64,000 nucleotides of DNA from Urinicoccus massiliensis (GTDB taxonomy: Bacteria > Bacillota > Clostridia > Tissierellales > Peptoniphilaceae). The position numbers were made by a program, and so were the translations under genes. Positions 49,137 to 60,806 of the stretch are shown piece after piece; position 1 is the first letter of the stretch, and each line of letters opens with the position of its first letter. The stretch spans positions 79,477-143,476 of the forward strand of contig NZ_LT635492.1 of NCBI RefSeq assembly GCF_900120405.1, given 5' to 3'. The notes below the pieces were generated by a model that saw only the letters and a list, made by a program, of their open reading frames with translations, did not search any database and had not been told where the DNA came from.

Positions 49137-52007
49137 TTAGATAGAATAGACTTGGTCAAATAAGTCTTTGTTTTCTTCAATCATATCTTGAGACCCAAAA
49201 ACCACCAATTGGTCTTGGTCCATAGCCTGGCTTAAGAGAGATTTGTAGGATTTTAAACTTTGTAGGCTGGTGGCCAGGGCTTCTTGTTTTTGGATGGACA
49301 GGTCTTCTTCTGCCTGGTCTAGGATAAACCGGGCCAGGTCAACTTGTCCCAACTCATAGGGAGTCCGCAAGGGGTCAAAGGCATTCATAGACCCAATGAT
49401 AATTTGGCTGATTTCATCAGGGGTCAAGTCCAATTGGTCCAGGTAGGTCCCCATAGCATCATAGCAGGCAATAGTTTCTTGAAGTTGGGGGTCCCGGTAA
49501 CTATAAGTTGCAAGGAGACCAGAAGATTTAATACGAATTCCAGCTCCATAGGCACCTCCCTTGGCCCGAATATTTTCATGGAGGTAGCCGGTGCTTAAGA
49601 GATTGGCCAAAACGGCCATGGATCCGGAATAGGGGGCATCCAACTTGTTGAGGTCATAGCCCTTGGAAATATAGAGGACAGAGGCCGGCAGACTAAAGGC
49701 TTCCTTGGAGGGGGATAGGACCGGGTTTAAGTCAACATAGGGATAGGACTGGAATTTTTTTGTTAGGGTCTTAAGAGTGGGGACCAGGTCTTGGTAGACC
49801 TTTTCTTCTCCTGTGAATTCAACAATGACATCTTGACCATTAAAGGCTTTTTTATAAACTTTGTCCAAGGATTGGAGGAAGGCATCCTTTCTTTCTTCCC
49901 AATGGTCTAAGAGGTCTTTGAGATAGAAGTGGTAGTCCAGGCCTCCTAGGAGTTCACGAATCTTAGCAGGCTTGGAATAATGACTATCTACCCGGCTTGA
50001 GGCAATGACATGGCCATTTTGCAAAAAGCCGGCTTCATTGGACGTTTTTTCTAACATTAAGAGGTCGTAAATTCTCTTTTCTTCCTTAAAACTTGTATGG
50101 AAGAGGATATCTTCCATGATGGGTAAGATTTTTTCCACTTGCCGGCCCAGAGATCCTGTATGGATATTGAAGCGGATAGAATACTTATCCTTACTTTGGT
50201 AAACAGTAGGGTCAAAAAGGATTCCGGAGGAATTTAAATAAATGGCTGTAGATAGGTCCTTATAGGATTGATTTTGAGTGGAAATTTTCCCCAAGAGGTT
50301 GGGCAAAAGAGCCAGATAGGCTAGTTCATCCAAGTCTAAATGGTGGGCTTCAAAGGACAGGGTTAAATAGGAGAGGCCGTTGGTAAATTCCGGATGGAAG
50401 AGGTAGTGGGCACCATCTTCTTCTGTTAATTTTCTAGGGATGTGACGGATTCCCGGCTTGATATCATCCAGGGTCAACTTGGGAATGGAGGCCTTGGCTT
50501 GGGGACTGTCAGGTGTGGATTGGTAGTCTAGCAAAGCCTGTGCTTCTTGTAAGATTCTTGCCTTTTCATCAGTAGTCAGATTGTCTTGTTTTTCTTTTAA
50601 TTCCCGGGCCAAGGCCAGCTGGTCTTCTTTTAAAAGGTCTGTATTGGCCTTGGATTCCAAGATCAATTTTTTAGCATTTAAAACTTTTTCTTCCAATAAT
50701 TTTTCGAACTCTCCATTTTCAATGGTCTTTCTCAAGTCGGCCAGGGCATCTGAAAAGTTCAAACCAATAAAGGGACTGGCTCCATATAGCCAGGTATTCA
50801 GGGCATTGATATAGTAGATAATCCCCTTGTGGTTGCCGCCACCTTCTCGGATGGAGATTTCAAATTTATTAAAGGTAGCCAGGAGTCTTTTTTTATCAAA
50901 GCCTTTGATCACCAGGTCCTTGAGGCAGTCTTGGATAATCTTGTAAAAGTCCTTGGACCGGTCGGGCTTGGCTCCCTTGGCTGTGATATAGACATCCAGG
51001 GGAAGGCTTGTAGACAGGTCAACGTAGACATCCTTGCAGAAGTTTTGATCCAACAAGGCTTCTTTTAAGTCTCCTTCGTTGGAATTCACCAGCAAATCGG
51101 CAAACAAGGCCCTCAAGAGCAGGTCCCGACCATTGGTTGCCTGACCCATAGTAAAGGCATAGGTATAGTAGGATCCATCATTTAAGTCGTCGGTAGGGTA
51201 GTCTTGACGAAGCCAAAGGTCCTCTTCCAAATCTGGCGATAAGACAATTTCATTGGGCAAGTCTTTTTTAGAAAATTGAGACAGGTAGTCTTGGTCGATG
51301 CGGTCCAAGATTTCTGTCTTGTCCAGGTTTCCATAGAGGTAGATATAGCTATTAGAGGGGTGGTAGTGGTCCCTATGGAAGTTTAAAAAATCCTCATAGC
51401 TTAAACTGGGAATTTTTTTGGGATGGCCGCCACTTTCAAAACCATAGGTCGTTTCTCCATGAAGGCCTCGAGAAGCTTGAAAGGCCACCAAGGCGTCGGG
51501 GTCCGAATAAACCCCCTTCATTTCATTGTAGACAACACCATTATAAAGCAGGTCCTTGTTGTCTTTAAATTCATAGTGCCAACCCTCTTGTTGGAAGATC
51601 TTCTTTTCCTCATACATCTTGGGGAAAAAAACCGCATCCAGATAGACATCACATAGGTTCATAAAGTCCTTTTGGTTGCGACTGCTAATGGGGTAGATGG
51701 TCTTATCGGAAAAGGTCATGGCATTTAAAAAGGTCTGTAGGGAAGACTGGATCAAGTCCATAAAGGGTTCCTTGGTGTGGTACTTTCTGGATCCTGATAG
51801 GGTAGAGTGTTCCACAATATGGGCAACCCCGGCATCGTCCTTGGGGGGCGTTTTAAAGCCAATGGCGAAGACGTTATTTTCATCGTCGTTGTCCAGCAAG
51901 AGAACCTGGGCTCCTGTGGCTGTGTGTTTGTAGTAAGATACATAGCTGTTGGTATCTTCAGAGTATTTTCCTTCTATAAATGTATAATTCTTATAATCTT
52001 TTTTCAT
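49137..52007 (-). CDS. M16C-family zinc metalloprotease (insulinase/PreP-like)
   Basis: 956 residues. The inverted zinc motif HIVEH is at 63-67 (His63, Glu66, His67) with the third ligand in the NEMKGVYSDPD region. The four-domain layout and length match M16C presequence-protease-like enzymes (Cym1/HypA type), which degrade peptides inside a closed chamber. It is convergent with the antiporter and divergent from rpoB, with AGGAGG before the start. No partner gene. Confidence 0.93.
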   Translation of the reverse strand: MKKDYKNYTFIEGKYSEDTNSYVSYYKHTATGAQVLLLDNDDENNVFAIGFKTPPKDDAGVAHIVEHSTLSGSRKYHTKEPFMDLIQSSLQTFLNAMTFSDKTIYPISSRNQKDFMNLCDVYLDAVFFPKMYEEKKIFQQEGWHYEFKDNKDLLYNGVVYNEMKGVYSDPDALVAFQASRGLHGETTYGFESGGHPKKIPSLSYEDFLNFHRDHYHPSNSYIYLYGNLDKTEILDRIDQDYLSQFSKKDLPNEIVLSPDLEEDLWLRQDYPTDDLNDGSYYTYAFTMGQATNGRDLLLRALFADLLVNSNEGDLKEALLDQNFCKDVYVDLSTSLPLDVYITAKGAKPDRSKDFYKIIQDCLKDLVIKGFDKKRLLATFNKFEISIREGGGNHKGIIYYINALNTWLYGASPFIGLNFSDALADLRKTIENGEFEKLLEEKVLNAKKLILESKANTDLLKEDQLALARELKEKQDNLTTDEKARILQEAQALLDYQSTPDSPQAKASIPKLTLDDIKPGIRHIPRKLTEEDGAHYLFHPEFTNGLSYLTLSFEAHHLDLDELAYLALLPNLLGKISTQNQSYKDLSTAIYLNSSGILFDPTVYQSKDKYSIRFNIHTGSLGRQVEKILPIMEDILFHTSFKEEKRIYDLLMLEKTSNEAGFLQNGHVIASSRVDSHYSKPAKIRELLGGLDYHFYLKDLLDHWEERKDAFLQSLDKVYKKAFNGQDVIVEFTGEEKVYQDLVPTLKTLTKKFQSYPYVDLNPVLSPSKEAFSLPASVLYISKGYDLNKLDAPYSGSMAVLANLLSTGYLHENIRAKGGAYGAGIRIKSSGLLATYSYRDPQLQETIACYDAMGTYLDQLDLTPDEISQIIIGSMNAFDPLRTPYELGQVDLARFILDQAEEDLSIQKQEALATSLQSLKSYKSLLSQAMDQDQLVVFGSQDMIEENKDLFDQVYSI

Positions 52008-52301
52008 AACAACCTCCTAAAGACAAATATACCCAATAGGACCCTGGCTTAATAAAGAGAATTTAAGCTTTTAAAGTTTGTGAATAGGAATAAGAAAGGA
52101 CCTGTAAAAAAATAGATTGAAGCAGAGTTTAAAAAGTTTTGAAATTATCCAGATAATTTCTTTCAACCACTTGCATAAACTTGACCTTCATGATAATATA
52201 ATACATTGCATAATAACGATTAATGTGGATTATTGTTTCCAAAAATAATGACCCACAAGAAAGGCTAGTGGCCGTTAGATCTTAAAGGGGTGAATAGCTA
52301 A
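52008..52301. promoter_or_regulatory. Divergent region with rpoB promoter
   Basis: TTGCAT (52171-52176) and TAATAT (52194-52199) with a 17-base spacer precede rpoB. The 5' leader is about 90 bases. The usual rplJ-rplL genes and their leader are absent, so rpoB here is the start of its own transcription unit. Confidence 0.6.
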
Positions 52302-55300
52302 ATGGTACATCCTGTTCAGTATGGGACAAGGGAAAGAATGAGTTTTTCTCGAATTGAAGAAGTATTAGACCTGCCAAACTTAATTGAGGTCCAAACATCT
52401 TCTTTTCAATGGCTAATCGATGAGGGCTTGAAAGAGGTATTTGACGATATCTCACCAATCGAAGACTATTCGGGTAATTTAGTTTTAGAATTTGTTGACT
52501 ACTACTTATCTGATGATCGAAAGTACGATGTAGATGAAGCGAAGGAAAGGGATACAAACTACTCCGCTCCATTAAAAGTGCGGGTTCGATTAATCAATAC
52601 GGAAACACAAGAAGTAAAAGAGCAAGAAGTTTTTATGGGGGACCTCCCCATTATGACACCTACAGGAACCTTTGTTATCAATGGGGCAGAACGGGTAGTT
52701 GTCAGCCAATTGGTTCGTTCTCCTGGAGCTTATTTTAAGGAAGAAACCGACAAGACCGGGAAAAAACTTTATTCAGCAACCTTGATTCCAAACCGAGGAG
52801 CCTGGTTGGAGTTTGAAACAGATGCCCAAGGAGTTATTAATGTGCGCATCGACCGGACTCGTAAAATCCCCATTACCATTTTATTAAGGGCTATTGGGGT
52901 GGAATCAAACCTTCAAATTACAGAAATTTTAGGGGAGTCTGAAGAGCTTTTAAAAACTTTTGAAAAGGATCCAACTTCAAATAAAACAGAGGCGCTTTTA
53001 GAAATCTATAAGAAGTTAAGACCCGGGGAACCCCCAACCTTGGATAGTGCCCAAAGTTTATTTGAAAACATGTTTTTCGACCAAAGACGCTATGATTTAG
53101 CAAAGGTCGGACGCTATAAATTTAATAAAAAACTAGCCTTGGCCGAACGAATTGCAGGTTACCGGTCCAAGGATACTTTAGCCAACCCTGAAACAGGAGA
53201 AATCATCGTTTCTGAGGGAGAAATGATTACAGAAGAAATTGCCAAAGAAGTGGAAATGGCGGGGTTAAACTGTGTAAATATCATTAAAGACCCCCAAAGA
53301 GAAGACGAGGAAGCTCGAGTTTTAACCATCCTAGGCAACAATTTTGTAGACGTAGAGGCCTTCAGTGACCTAGGTATTGATTTTGAAGAATTTGGCATTA
53401 AAGAAAAAATATACTACCCCTTGATGCGCGAAATCATTGACCAAGCAGAATCCACTGAAGATATTCGCTCTGAAATTAAGAAAAGACACAAAGAATTATT
53501 ACCCAAGCATATTATTGTAGATGACATGCTGGCGGCTGTAAATTACGAATTCAATCTTTTCTATGGCATTGGCTATGTAGATGATATTGACCACTTGGGC
53601 AACCGCCGTATCCGGTCTGTAGGGGAATTATTACAAAACCAATTCCGGATTGGCTTTTCTAGAATGGAAAGAGTCATCCGGGAAAGAATGACCGTTCAAG
53701 ATTCTGAAGCAACAACACCCCAATCTTTGATTAATATTCGGCCGGTAACTGCTGCTATTAAAGAATTTTTCGGGTCCAGTCAGTTGTCACAATTCATGGA
53801 TCAAAACAACCCTCTTTCTGAATTAACCCACAAGAGAAGGCTATCTGCTTTAGGACCTGGTGGTTTAAGCAGGGACCGGGCAGGTTTTGAGGTTCGAGAC
53901 GTGCATAACTCCCATTATGGACGTATGTGTCCTATTGAAACACCTGAAGGTCCAAACATTGGTTTGATTACTTCCTTAACAACCTATGCTCGGATCAATG
54001 AGTATGGGTTCCTAGAAGCTCCCTACCGAAAAGTCGTCAAGGGAGAGGGACGTGTAACCAATGAAATTGAATATTTAACTGCGGATGTAGAATATAAAAA
54101 CACCATTGCCCAATCCAATGAATTAATTGACAAGGACGGTTATTTTGTCAATGACCGGGTTGTAGCCCGGGGGATTGATGGCGTGGTAGACGTTTATGAC
54201 TCAAAAATTGTAACCTACATGGACGTATCCCCGAAACAAATTGTATCTGTAGGGACGGCCATGATTCCATTCTTGGAAAATGATGATGCCAACAGGGCCT
54301 TGATGGGGTCAAATATGCAACGGCAAGCCGTGCCTCTTTTAACAACTCAAGCTCCTATTATCGGAACGGGAATTGAATACAAGGCAGCTGTGGATTCAGG
54401 CGTAGTTATTTTAGCTGAAGATGATGCTGTCATTACAAAAGTTTCTGCAACAAATATTGAATATAAGAGAGATTCGGATGGACAAACCGTCTCCTTTAAA
54501 CTGCACAAGTTTATTGGGGGCAACCAGTCAACAACCATCAACCAACGGCCTATTGTCCGCAAGGGAGACAAGGTTAAAAAAGGCCAAGTCATTGCTGACG
54601 GGCCAAGCACTGACCAAGGTGAAATGGCTTTAGGGAAAAACATCCTGATTGCCTTTATGAACTGGGAAGGTTACAACTACGAAGATGCTATGCTGGTCAA
54701 TGAAGACTTGGTTATTGATGATGTCTTAACCAGCTTGCATATTGAAGAATATGAGTCTGAAGCTCGAGACACCAAGTTGGGACCTGAAGAAATTACCCGA
54801 GACATTCCAAATATGAGCGAAGAAATGCTCAAGGACCTGGATGAAAGAGGAATTATTCGCATTGGAGCTGAAGTCCACCCCAACGATATCTTAGTGGGTA
54901 AGGTTACTCCAAAAGGAGAAACGGAACTTTCTGCTGAAGAACGTCTTTTACGGGCTATCTTTGGTGAAAAGGCCAGAGAAGTTCGGGACAACTCCCTACG
55001 TCTTCCTCACGGGGAAAGTGGAATTGTTGTGGGTGTTAAAATCTTTACTCGAGAAAATGGGGACGAACTCCAACCTGGCGTCAACGAAATGGTTCGGGTT
55101 ATTGTGGCCACTAAACGGAAGATTAACGTGGGAGACAAGATGTGCGGGCGCCACGGAAACAAGGGGGTTATTTCACGAATCCTACCCAAGGAAGATATGC
55201 CCTATATGCCTGATGGAACGCCAGTACAAATCGTCCTGAACCCTCTAGGGGTTCCCTCTCGGATGAACCTGGGACAAGTTTTGGAAGTCCACCTGGGATT

Positions 55301-56054
55301 GGCCGCTAAAAAATTAGGTTGGCATGTTGCTACGCCTGTTTTCGATGGAGCCAACGAACAAGATATTATTGACTCCTTAAGAGAAGCCGGCTATCCGGAC
55401 AACGGGAAAATTCAATTACGGGATGGACGAACTGGGGAAGAATTCAACAATCCAGTAACAGTAGGTTACATGTACATGTTGAAACTTCACCACTTGGTTG
55501 ATGAAAAGATCCATGCTCGGTCCACAGGACCCTATTCCTTGGTAACCCAACAACCCCTTGGTGGTAAGGCACAATTCGGGGGACAAAGGTTTGGGGAAAT
55601 GGAAGTTTGGGCCCTGGAAGCCTATGGTGCAAGTCATACCCTCCAAGAAATGTTAACAGTTAAGTCTGATGACGTAGTTGGTCGGGTGCGGACTTATGAA
55701 GCCATTGTCAAGGGAGACAATATTCCACAGCCGGGAATTCCTGAATCCTTTAAGGTTTTAATTAAAGAGTTGGAATCTTTAGCTTTACAAATAGATGTTT
55801 TAGATGAAGATGGAAATGAAGTGGACCTACAAACAGATGATGAAGAATTGGTTCGCTTAGATCGTCTTGATGGAAAACTAGATGAGGAGGAAGATGTTAC
55901 AGACTTAATTACAGAGGTAACATCGGATGTACCTGGAAGTATTCGTCGGATATCAGGAGAGGAAACCCCTGATGGCTATGTTGATGAAGAGGATGAAGAC
56001 GAGGAATACGAAGAATACGAAGACGAAGCAGAAGATCTAGAATCAGACTTTTAA
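52302..56054 (+). CDS. rpoB: RNA polymerase beta subunit
   Basis: 1250 residues, complete. The rifampicin region reads [20 protein letters not shown] followed by [11 protein letters not shown], with wild-type residues at the common resistance positions. [27 protein letters not shown] and [15 protein letters not shown] are conserved blocks. The C-terminal tail after the clamp region is very acidic (about 1150-1250), longer than in many bacteria. It is co-transcribed with rpoC, 42 bases downstream. Confidence 0.98.
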   Translation: MVHPVQYGTRERMSFSRIEEVLDLPNLIEVQTSSFQWLIDEGLKEVFDDISPIEDYSGNLVLEFVDYYLSDDRKYDVDEAKERDTNYSAPLKVRVRLINTETQEVKEQEVFMGDLPIMTPTGTFVINGAERVVVSQLVRSPGAYFKEETDKTGKKLYSATLIPNRGAWLEFETDAQGVINVRIDRTRKIPITILLRAIGVESNLQITEILGESEELLKTFEKDPTSNKTEALLEIYKKLRPGEPPTLDSAQSLFENMFFDQRRYDLAKVGRYKFNKKLALAERIAGYRSKDTLANPETGEIIVSEGEMITEEIAKEVEMAGLNCVNIIKDPQREDEEARVLTILGNNFVDVEAFSDLGIDFEEFGIKEKIYYPLMREIIDQAESTEDIRSEIKKRHKELLPKHIIVDDMLAAVNYEFNLFYGIGYVDDIDHLGNRRIRSVGELLQNQFRIGFSRMERVIRERMTVQDSEATTPQSLINIRPVTAAIKEFFGSSQLSQFMDQNNPLSELTHKRRLSALGPGGLSRDRAGFEVRDVHNSHYGRMCPIETPEGPNIGLITSLTTYARINEYGFLEAPYRKVVKGEGRVTNEIEYLTADVEYKNTIAQSNELIDKDGYFVNDRVVARGIDGVVDVYDSKIVTYMDVSPKQIVSVGTAMIPFLENDDANRALMGSNMQRQAVPLLTTQAPIIGTGIEYKAAVDSGVVILAEDDAVITKVSATNIEYKRDSDGQTVSFKLHKFIGGNQSTTINQRPIVRKGDKVKKGQVIADGPSTDQGEMALGKNILIAFMNWEGYNYEDAMLVNEDLVIDDVLTSLHIEEYESEARDTKLGPEEITRDIPNMSEEMLKDLDERGIIRIGAEVHPNDILVGKVTPKGETELSAEERLLRAIFGEKAREVRDNSLRLPHGESGIVVGVKIFTRENGDELQPGVNEMVRVIVATKRKINVGDKMCGRHGNKGVISRILPKEDMPYMPDGTPVQIVLNPLGVPSRMNLGQVLEVHLGLAAKKLGWHVATPVFDGANEQDIIDSLREAGYPDNGKIQLRDGRTGEEFNNPVTVGYMYMLKLHHLVDEKIHARSTGPYSLVTQQPLGGKAQFGGQRFGEMEVWALEAYGASHTLQEMLTVKSDDVVGRVRTYEAIVKGDNIPQPGIPESFKVLIKELESLALQIDVLDEDGNEVDLQTDDEELVRLDRLDGKLDEEEDVTDLITEVTSDVPGSIRRISGEETPDGYVDEEDEDEEYEEYEDEAEDLESDF

Positions 56055-56096
56055 AGTAAAAGATAGATTTAATGGTACAAATGAAAGGAGTATCCT

Positions 56097-59000
56097 TTGA
56101 GCGATCATAAATTGTTTAATTCTATAAAAATTGGTCTAGCTTCACCGGAAAAAATTAGAGAGTGGTCTTATGGGGAAGTCAAAAAACCTGAAACCATCAA
56201 CTATCGGACTCTAAAGCCTGAAAAAGAAGGCCTTTTCTGTGAAAAAATCTTTGGACCTACCAAGGATTGGGAGTGTAACTGCGGCAAGTACAAACGGGTC
56301 CGTTATAAGGGCGTGGTCTGTGAAAAATGCGGAGTTGAAGTTACCAAGGCCAAGGTCCGCCGGGAAAGAATGGGCCATATTGAACTGGCTGCTCCAGTCA
56401 GTCACATTTGGTACTTTAAGGGGATTCCATCCAGAATGGGTTTGGTTCTGGATATGAGCCCCCGGGCCCTTGAAAAAATTCTTTACTTTGCTGCCTATGT
56501 TGTTACCCGGGTAGACTCGGATGTCAACGCAATTTATCCCAAACAACTCTTAACGGAAATGGAATACCGGGAATTAAAGAGAGAGTATGGAGATAAGTTC
56601 AAGGCAGGTATGGGTGCTCAAGCGGTGAAGGAGCTTTTGAAGCAAATTGACCTGGAAAAAGAATCCAAAGCCTTGAAAGAAGACTTGGAAGGGTCTACTG
56701 GACAAAAGAGGATCCGTATCACCCGTCGCTTGGAAGTGATTGAAGCTTTTATTCAATCCAAAAATAAACCGGAATGGATGATCCTGGATGTCATTCCAGT
56801 AATTCCACCGGATATTCGCCCCATGGTTCAATTGGATGGAGGACGTTTTGCAACTTCAGACTTAAATGACCTCTACCGCCGGGTAATCAATCGAAACAAC
56901 CGCTTGAGAAAGCTTTTAGATATTGGAGCACCGGATATCATTGTAAGAAATGAAAAGAGGATGCTACAAGAATCTGTAGATGCTTTAATTGATAATGGTC
57001 GGAGAGGCCGTCCTGTAACGGGACCTGGAAACCGCCCCTTAAAGTCTCTTTCGGAAATGTTAAAGGGGAAACAAGGCCGTTTCCGTCAGAACTTATTGGG
57101 AAAACGGGTTGACTATTCAGGCCGGTCTGTAATTGTTGTCGGACCGGAACTTAAATTCTACCAATGCGGTTTGCCGAAGAACATGGCCTTGGAATTATTT
57201 AAGCCCTTTGTTATGCGAGAATTAGTAAAGAGGGAATATGCCCACAACATCAAGTCTGCTAAGCGGATGGTGGAACGGATTCGCCCGGAAGTATGGGATG
57301 TTCTTGAAGATGTTATCCAAGACCACCCTGTCCTATTAAACCGGGCCCCTACCCTGCATAGGTTAGGGATTCAAGCCTTTGAACCTGTCCTGGTTGAAGG
57401 GAAGGCCATCAAACTCCACCCCTTGGTCTGTACGGCCTACAATGCCGACTTTGATGGGGACCAAATGGCTGTCCATCTTCCCCTGTCAACAGAAGCCCAA
57501 GCAGAAGCAAGACTTCTTATGCTGTCAACCAATAATATCTTGGCTTTAAAAGATGGAAAGCCTATTACCACTCCATCTCAAGATATGGTTTTAGGATCTT
57601 ATTACCTATCTGTTTTGGTTGACGAAAAGCAAAAAGGGGACGGCATGCGTTTTTCAAGTTATGATGAAATGATGCATGCTTTGGAATCTGGCTTTTTACA
57701 CCTCCATTCCAAGGTATCTGTTCGGAGAAAATTAAACGAACAAGATCCAGGGAAACTGGTTAAATCTACTGTAGGACGGTTTATTCTAAATCAATTCATC
57801 CACCAAGACCTGGGTTTTGTGGATCGGGAAAAAGACCCCTATGGATTAGAAATTGACCGGACCATTGATAAAAAACTCTTAGGAAAGATCATTGAAAAAA
57901 CCTATAAATTACACGGAAACCTGAAAACGGCACAATTCTTAGACGACATCAAGAATGCGGGTTACCACTATTCGACCATTGGAGCGGTTTCTATCTCCAT
58001 GGGAGATGTCGTTGTTCCGGATTCTAAGCCTGAAATTTTGGAAAAAGCGGACAAGGAAGTGGATAAGTATGAAAAAGCCTTCCGACGCGGTTTAATTTCA
58101 GATGAAGAACGCTACGAACATGTTATTAAGATTTGGAATGATGCAACGGAAGAACTAACGGATGCAGTTATGGATACCTTTGACCCCATGAACAACATCT
58201 ACATCATGGCAGATTCAGGAGCCCGGGGTTCTAAAAACCAAATCAGGCAGTTGGCCGGAATGCGGGGGCTTATGGCATCACCATCAGGTCGAACCATTGA
58301 AGTTCCTATTACATCTAACTTCCGGGAAGGACTTTCTGTACTTGAATTCTACATGTCCACCCATGGTTCTCGAAAAGGGCTAGCAGATACAGCCTTGAGA
58401 ACTGCTGACTCTGGTTATTTGACCCGTCGACTGGTAGATGTAGCCCAACAAGTCATCATTACAGAAGAAGATTGTGGCACAGACCAATATGTAGAAGCCA
58501 AGGTCTTTACAGATGGAAATGAAGTTATTGAAGAGTTGAAGGACCGGATTGAAGGTCGTTACAGCTTTGAAGATATTTATGATCCAAAGACCAAGGACCT
58601 TATTGTTGGGGCCAATGAAATGATTCACGACGAAGAAGCCGACCGGATTATTGCTTGCGGTATCGAAAAGGTAAAAATTCGTACGGTCTTAGGCTGTAAG
58701 TCCAAACATGGAGTTTGTGCCCACTGCTATGGCCGCAACTTGGCCACCAATGACGAAGTAGGAATTGGGGAAGCTGTAGGCGTTATTGCTGCCCAATCCA
58801 TCGGGGAACCAGGAACCCAGTTAACCATGCGGACCTTCCATACTGGTGGGGTAGCTGCTGCAGCCGATATCACCCAAGGTTTGCCTCGGGTTGAAGAACT
58901 ATTTGAAGCCCGTAAACCCAAAGGGCTGGCTGTTATTACAGAAATTGACGGAACTGTATCCTTAAGTAAAAATGACCGCAAGAGAGAGGTTATTGTTACT

Positions 59001-59660
59001 TCTGAAAATGGTGAAAGCCAATCCTATAACATCGTTTATGGGGCTCGAATCAAGGTTAAAGAAGGAGACTATGTCGAAGCCGGGGACGAATTAACCCAAG
59101 GTTCTGTTTATCCTCAAGACCTCTTAAGAGTTAAGGGGCCAAAAGGGGTTCAAGAATACCTGGTTAAGGAAGTTCAAAGGGTTTACCGTCTACAAGGGGT
59201 AGACATTAACGATAAGCACATTGAAGTTATTGTCCGCCAAATGCTTGGAAAAATTAAGGTTGTAGATTGTGGAGACACAGATTTATTGCCCGGATCCTTG
59301 GTTAGCACAGTAGACTTTTATGAAAAGAATGAAGAAGCTAAAAAAGAAGGCTTGGAAGAAGCTACAGGAGAGGTAACCCTACTGGGAATTACCAAGGCTT
59401 CTTTAGCTACGGAAAGCTTCTTGTCTGCAGCATCCTTCCAAGAAACCACAAGAGTTTTAACGGATGCAGCCATTAAGGGTAAGCAAGACTACCTGCGGGG
59501 TCTAAAAGAAAACATCATCATTGGTCAGTTGATTCCAGCTGGTACAGGAGTCAGAAGCAACGAACATGTTTACCTAAAAGAACAAGACCAAAGAAGTCAA
59601 GAAAACATCTCTCTTTTAGAAGAAGAGGAAGAAACAGAAGTCGTTGACAAGACAATTTAA
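56097..59660 (+). CDS. rpoC: RNA polymerase beta' subunit
   Basis: 1187 residues from a TTG start with AAAGGAG eight bases upstream. N-terminal zinc site [20 protein letters not shown], catalytic [12 protein letters not shown], and second zinc site (CGTD ... [13 protein letters not shown]) are complete. [14 protein letters not shown] marks the trigger-loop region. Length is that of Firmicutes without large insertions. A long palindrome separates it from rpsL. Confidence 0.98.
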   Translation: MSDHKLFNSIKIGLASPEKIREWSYGEVKKPETINYRTLKPEKEGLFCEKIFGPTKDWECNCGKYKRVRYKGVVCEKCGVEVTKAKVRRERMGHIELAAPVSHIWYFKGIPSRMGLVLDMSPRALEKILYFAAYVVTRVDSDVNAIYPKQLLTEMEYRELKREYGDKFKAGMGAQAVKELLKQIDLEKESKALKEDLEGSTGQKRIRITRRLEVIEAFIQSKNKPEWMILDVIPVIPPDIRPMVQLDGGRFATSDLNDLYRRVINRNNRLRKLLDIGAPDIIVRNEKRMLQESVDALIDNGRRGRPVTGPGNRPLKSLSEMLKGKQGRFRQNLLGKRVDYSGRSVIVVGPELKFYQCGLPKNMALELFKPFVMRELVKREYAHNIKSAKRMVERIRPEVWDVLEDVIQDHPVLLNRAPTLHRLGIQAFEPVLVEGKAIKLHPLVCTAYNADFDGDQMAVHLPLSTEAQAEARLLMLSTNNILALKDGKPITTPSQDMVLGSYYLSVLVDEKQKGDGMRFSSYDEMMHALESGFLHLHSKVSVRRKLNEQDPGKLVKSTVGRFILNQFIHQDLGFVDREKDPYGLEIDRTIDKKLLGKIIEKTYKLHGNLKTAQFLDDIKNAGYHYSTIGAVSISMGDVVVPDSKPEILEKADKEVDKYEKAFRRGLISDEERYEHVIKIWNDATEELTDAVMDTFDPMNNIYIMADSGARGSKNQIRQLAGMRGLMASPSGRTIEVPITSNFREGLSVLEFYMSTHGSRKGLADTALRTADSGYLTRRLVDVAQQVIITEEDCGTDQYVEAKVFTDGNEVIEELKDRIEGRYSFEDIYDPKTKDLIVGANEMIHDEEADRIIACGIEKVKIRTVLGCKSKHGVCAHCYGRNLATNDEVGIGEAVGVIAAQSIGEPGTQLTMRTFHTGGVAAAADITQGLPRVEELFEARKPKGLAVITEIDGTVSLSKNDRKREVIVTSENGESQSYNIVYGARIKVKEGDYVEAGDELTQGSVYPQDLLRVKGPKGVQEYLVKEVQRVYRLQGVDINDKHIEVIVRQMLGKIKVVDCGDTDLLPGSLVSTVDFYEKNEEAKKEGLEEATGEVTLLGITKASLATESFLSAASFQETTRVLTDAAIKGKQDYLRGLKENIIIGQLIPAGTGVRSNEHVYLKEQDQRSQENISLLEEEEETEVVDKTI

Positions 59661-59687
59661 AACTGTTATACTAATTGGGTATGATAT

Positions 59688-59725
59688 TTAGATAATGACT
59701 GTTCAATTGAACAGTCATTATCTAA
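59688..59725. repeat. Perfect 38-bp palindrome between rpoC and rpsL
   Basis: The left arm TTAGATAATGACTGTTCAA is followed directly by its exact reverse complement with no loop bases. It lies 28 bases after the rpoC stop. There is no T run, so it is not a usual terminator; it may be an RNA processing site or a pause hairpin setting different levels for rpoBC and the ribosomal genes. Confidence 0.85.
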
Positions 59726-59788
59726 TGAAAACACTTTAGGAATATCCCTTAGGGATGCATGAAATTTAAATGATAAGGAGGTGCCTTT

Positions 59789-60202
59789 ATGCCTACTATA
59801 AATCAATTAGTACGCAAAGGTCGCAAAAAGGTTGAAACAAAATCTAAATCTCCAGCTCTCGATTACAACTTTGACAGCTTGAGAAAAGTGGAAACCGAAG
59901 TTAATTCTCCTCAAAAAAGAGGAGTCTGTGTTGCTGTTCGTACAGTTACACCTAAGAAACCAAACTCAGCACTTAGAAAAGTAGCTCGGGTACGTTTATC
60001 CAATGGATATGAAGTTATGGCTTACATTCCAGGAATCGGACACAACCTACAAGAACATAGTGTTGTTTTAATTCGTGGTGGACGGGTTAAGGACCTTCCA
60101 GGGGTTCGTTACCACATCATTCGGGGTACATTAGATACCGCAGGAGTGGAAGAACGTCGTCAAAGCCGCTCTAAATACGGTACTAAGAAACCAAAAGCCT
60201 AA
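59789..60202 (+). CDS. rpsL: Ribosomal protein S12
   Basis: 137 residues. [20 protein letters not shown] with the streptomycin-region Lys intact, [14 protein letters not shown] with the second Lys intact, and the usual Lys-rich ending. Strong AAGGAGG site. First gene of the str group rpsL-rpsG-fusA-tuf. Confidence 0.98.
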   Translation: MPTINQLVRKGRKKVETKSKSPALDYNFDSLRKVETEVNSPQKRGVCVAVRTVTPKKPNSALRKVARVRLSNGYEVMAYIPGIGHNLQEHSVVLIRGGRVKDLPGVRYHIIRGTLDTAGVEERRQSRSKYGTKKPKA

Positions 60203-60312
60203 TACATGTACAAGCAAAGTGCAGGATTGTTTAAATCTCATGCATTTTGGCAGTGCGGCAAATAATTGTCGAGTACCTGTGAATTATCTAAATTGTTAAG
60301 GAGGGAAGAATT

Positions 60313-60783
60313 ATGCCAAGAAAAGGTCATATTCCAAAAAGAGAAGTGATGCGCGATCCAAAATTTGATGACGTGGTCATTACAAAGTTAATCAACAACG
60401 TCATGCTAGATGGTAAAAAGGGTACAGCGCAAAGAATCGTTTATAAAGCATTAGAAAATATTGAAGAAGCAACAGGCGAAGAAGCTTTAGAAGTCTTCTA
60501 CAAGGCCTTAAATAACATTATGCCTGTTTTAGAAGTTAAGGGACGTAGAATTGGTGGGGCTACCTACCAAGTTCCAATGGAAGTACGTCCAGAAAGACGT
60601 CAAACTTTAGGCTTGAGATGGTTAGTCTTATTTGCAAGAAAACGTGGAGAAAAAACCATGGCAGAACGTCTTGCAAAGGAAATTTTAGATGCCTCCAACG
60701 GTCTGGGAGCCAGCGTTAAGAGAAAAGAAGAAATGCATCGTACAGCTGAAGCAAACAAGGCTTTTGCTCACTACAGATGGTAA
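60313..60783 (+). CDS. rpsG: Ribosomal protein S7
   Basis: 156 residues, full family length. [18 protein letters not shown] start, [20 protein letters not shown] core, AHYRW end. It is the primary 16S rRNA 3'-domain binder. The 110-base spacer after rpsL contains no gene. Confidence 0.98.
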   Translation: MPRKGHIPKREVMRDPKFDDVVITKLINNVMLDGKKGTAQRIVYKALENIEEATGEEALEVFYKALNNIMPVLEVKGRRIGGATYQVPMEVRPERRQTLGLRWLVLFARKRGEKTMAERLAKEILDASNGLGASVKRKEEMHRTAEANKAFAHYRW

Positions 60784-60806
60784 TATAAAGTAAGGGAGGA
60801 AGACTC

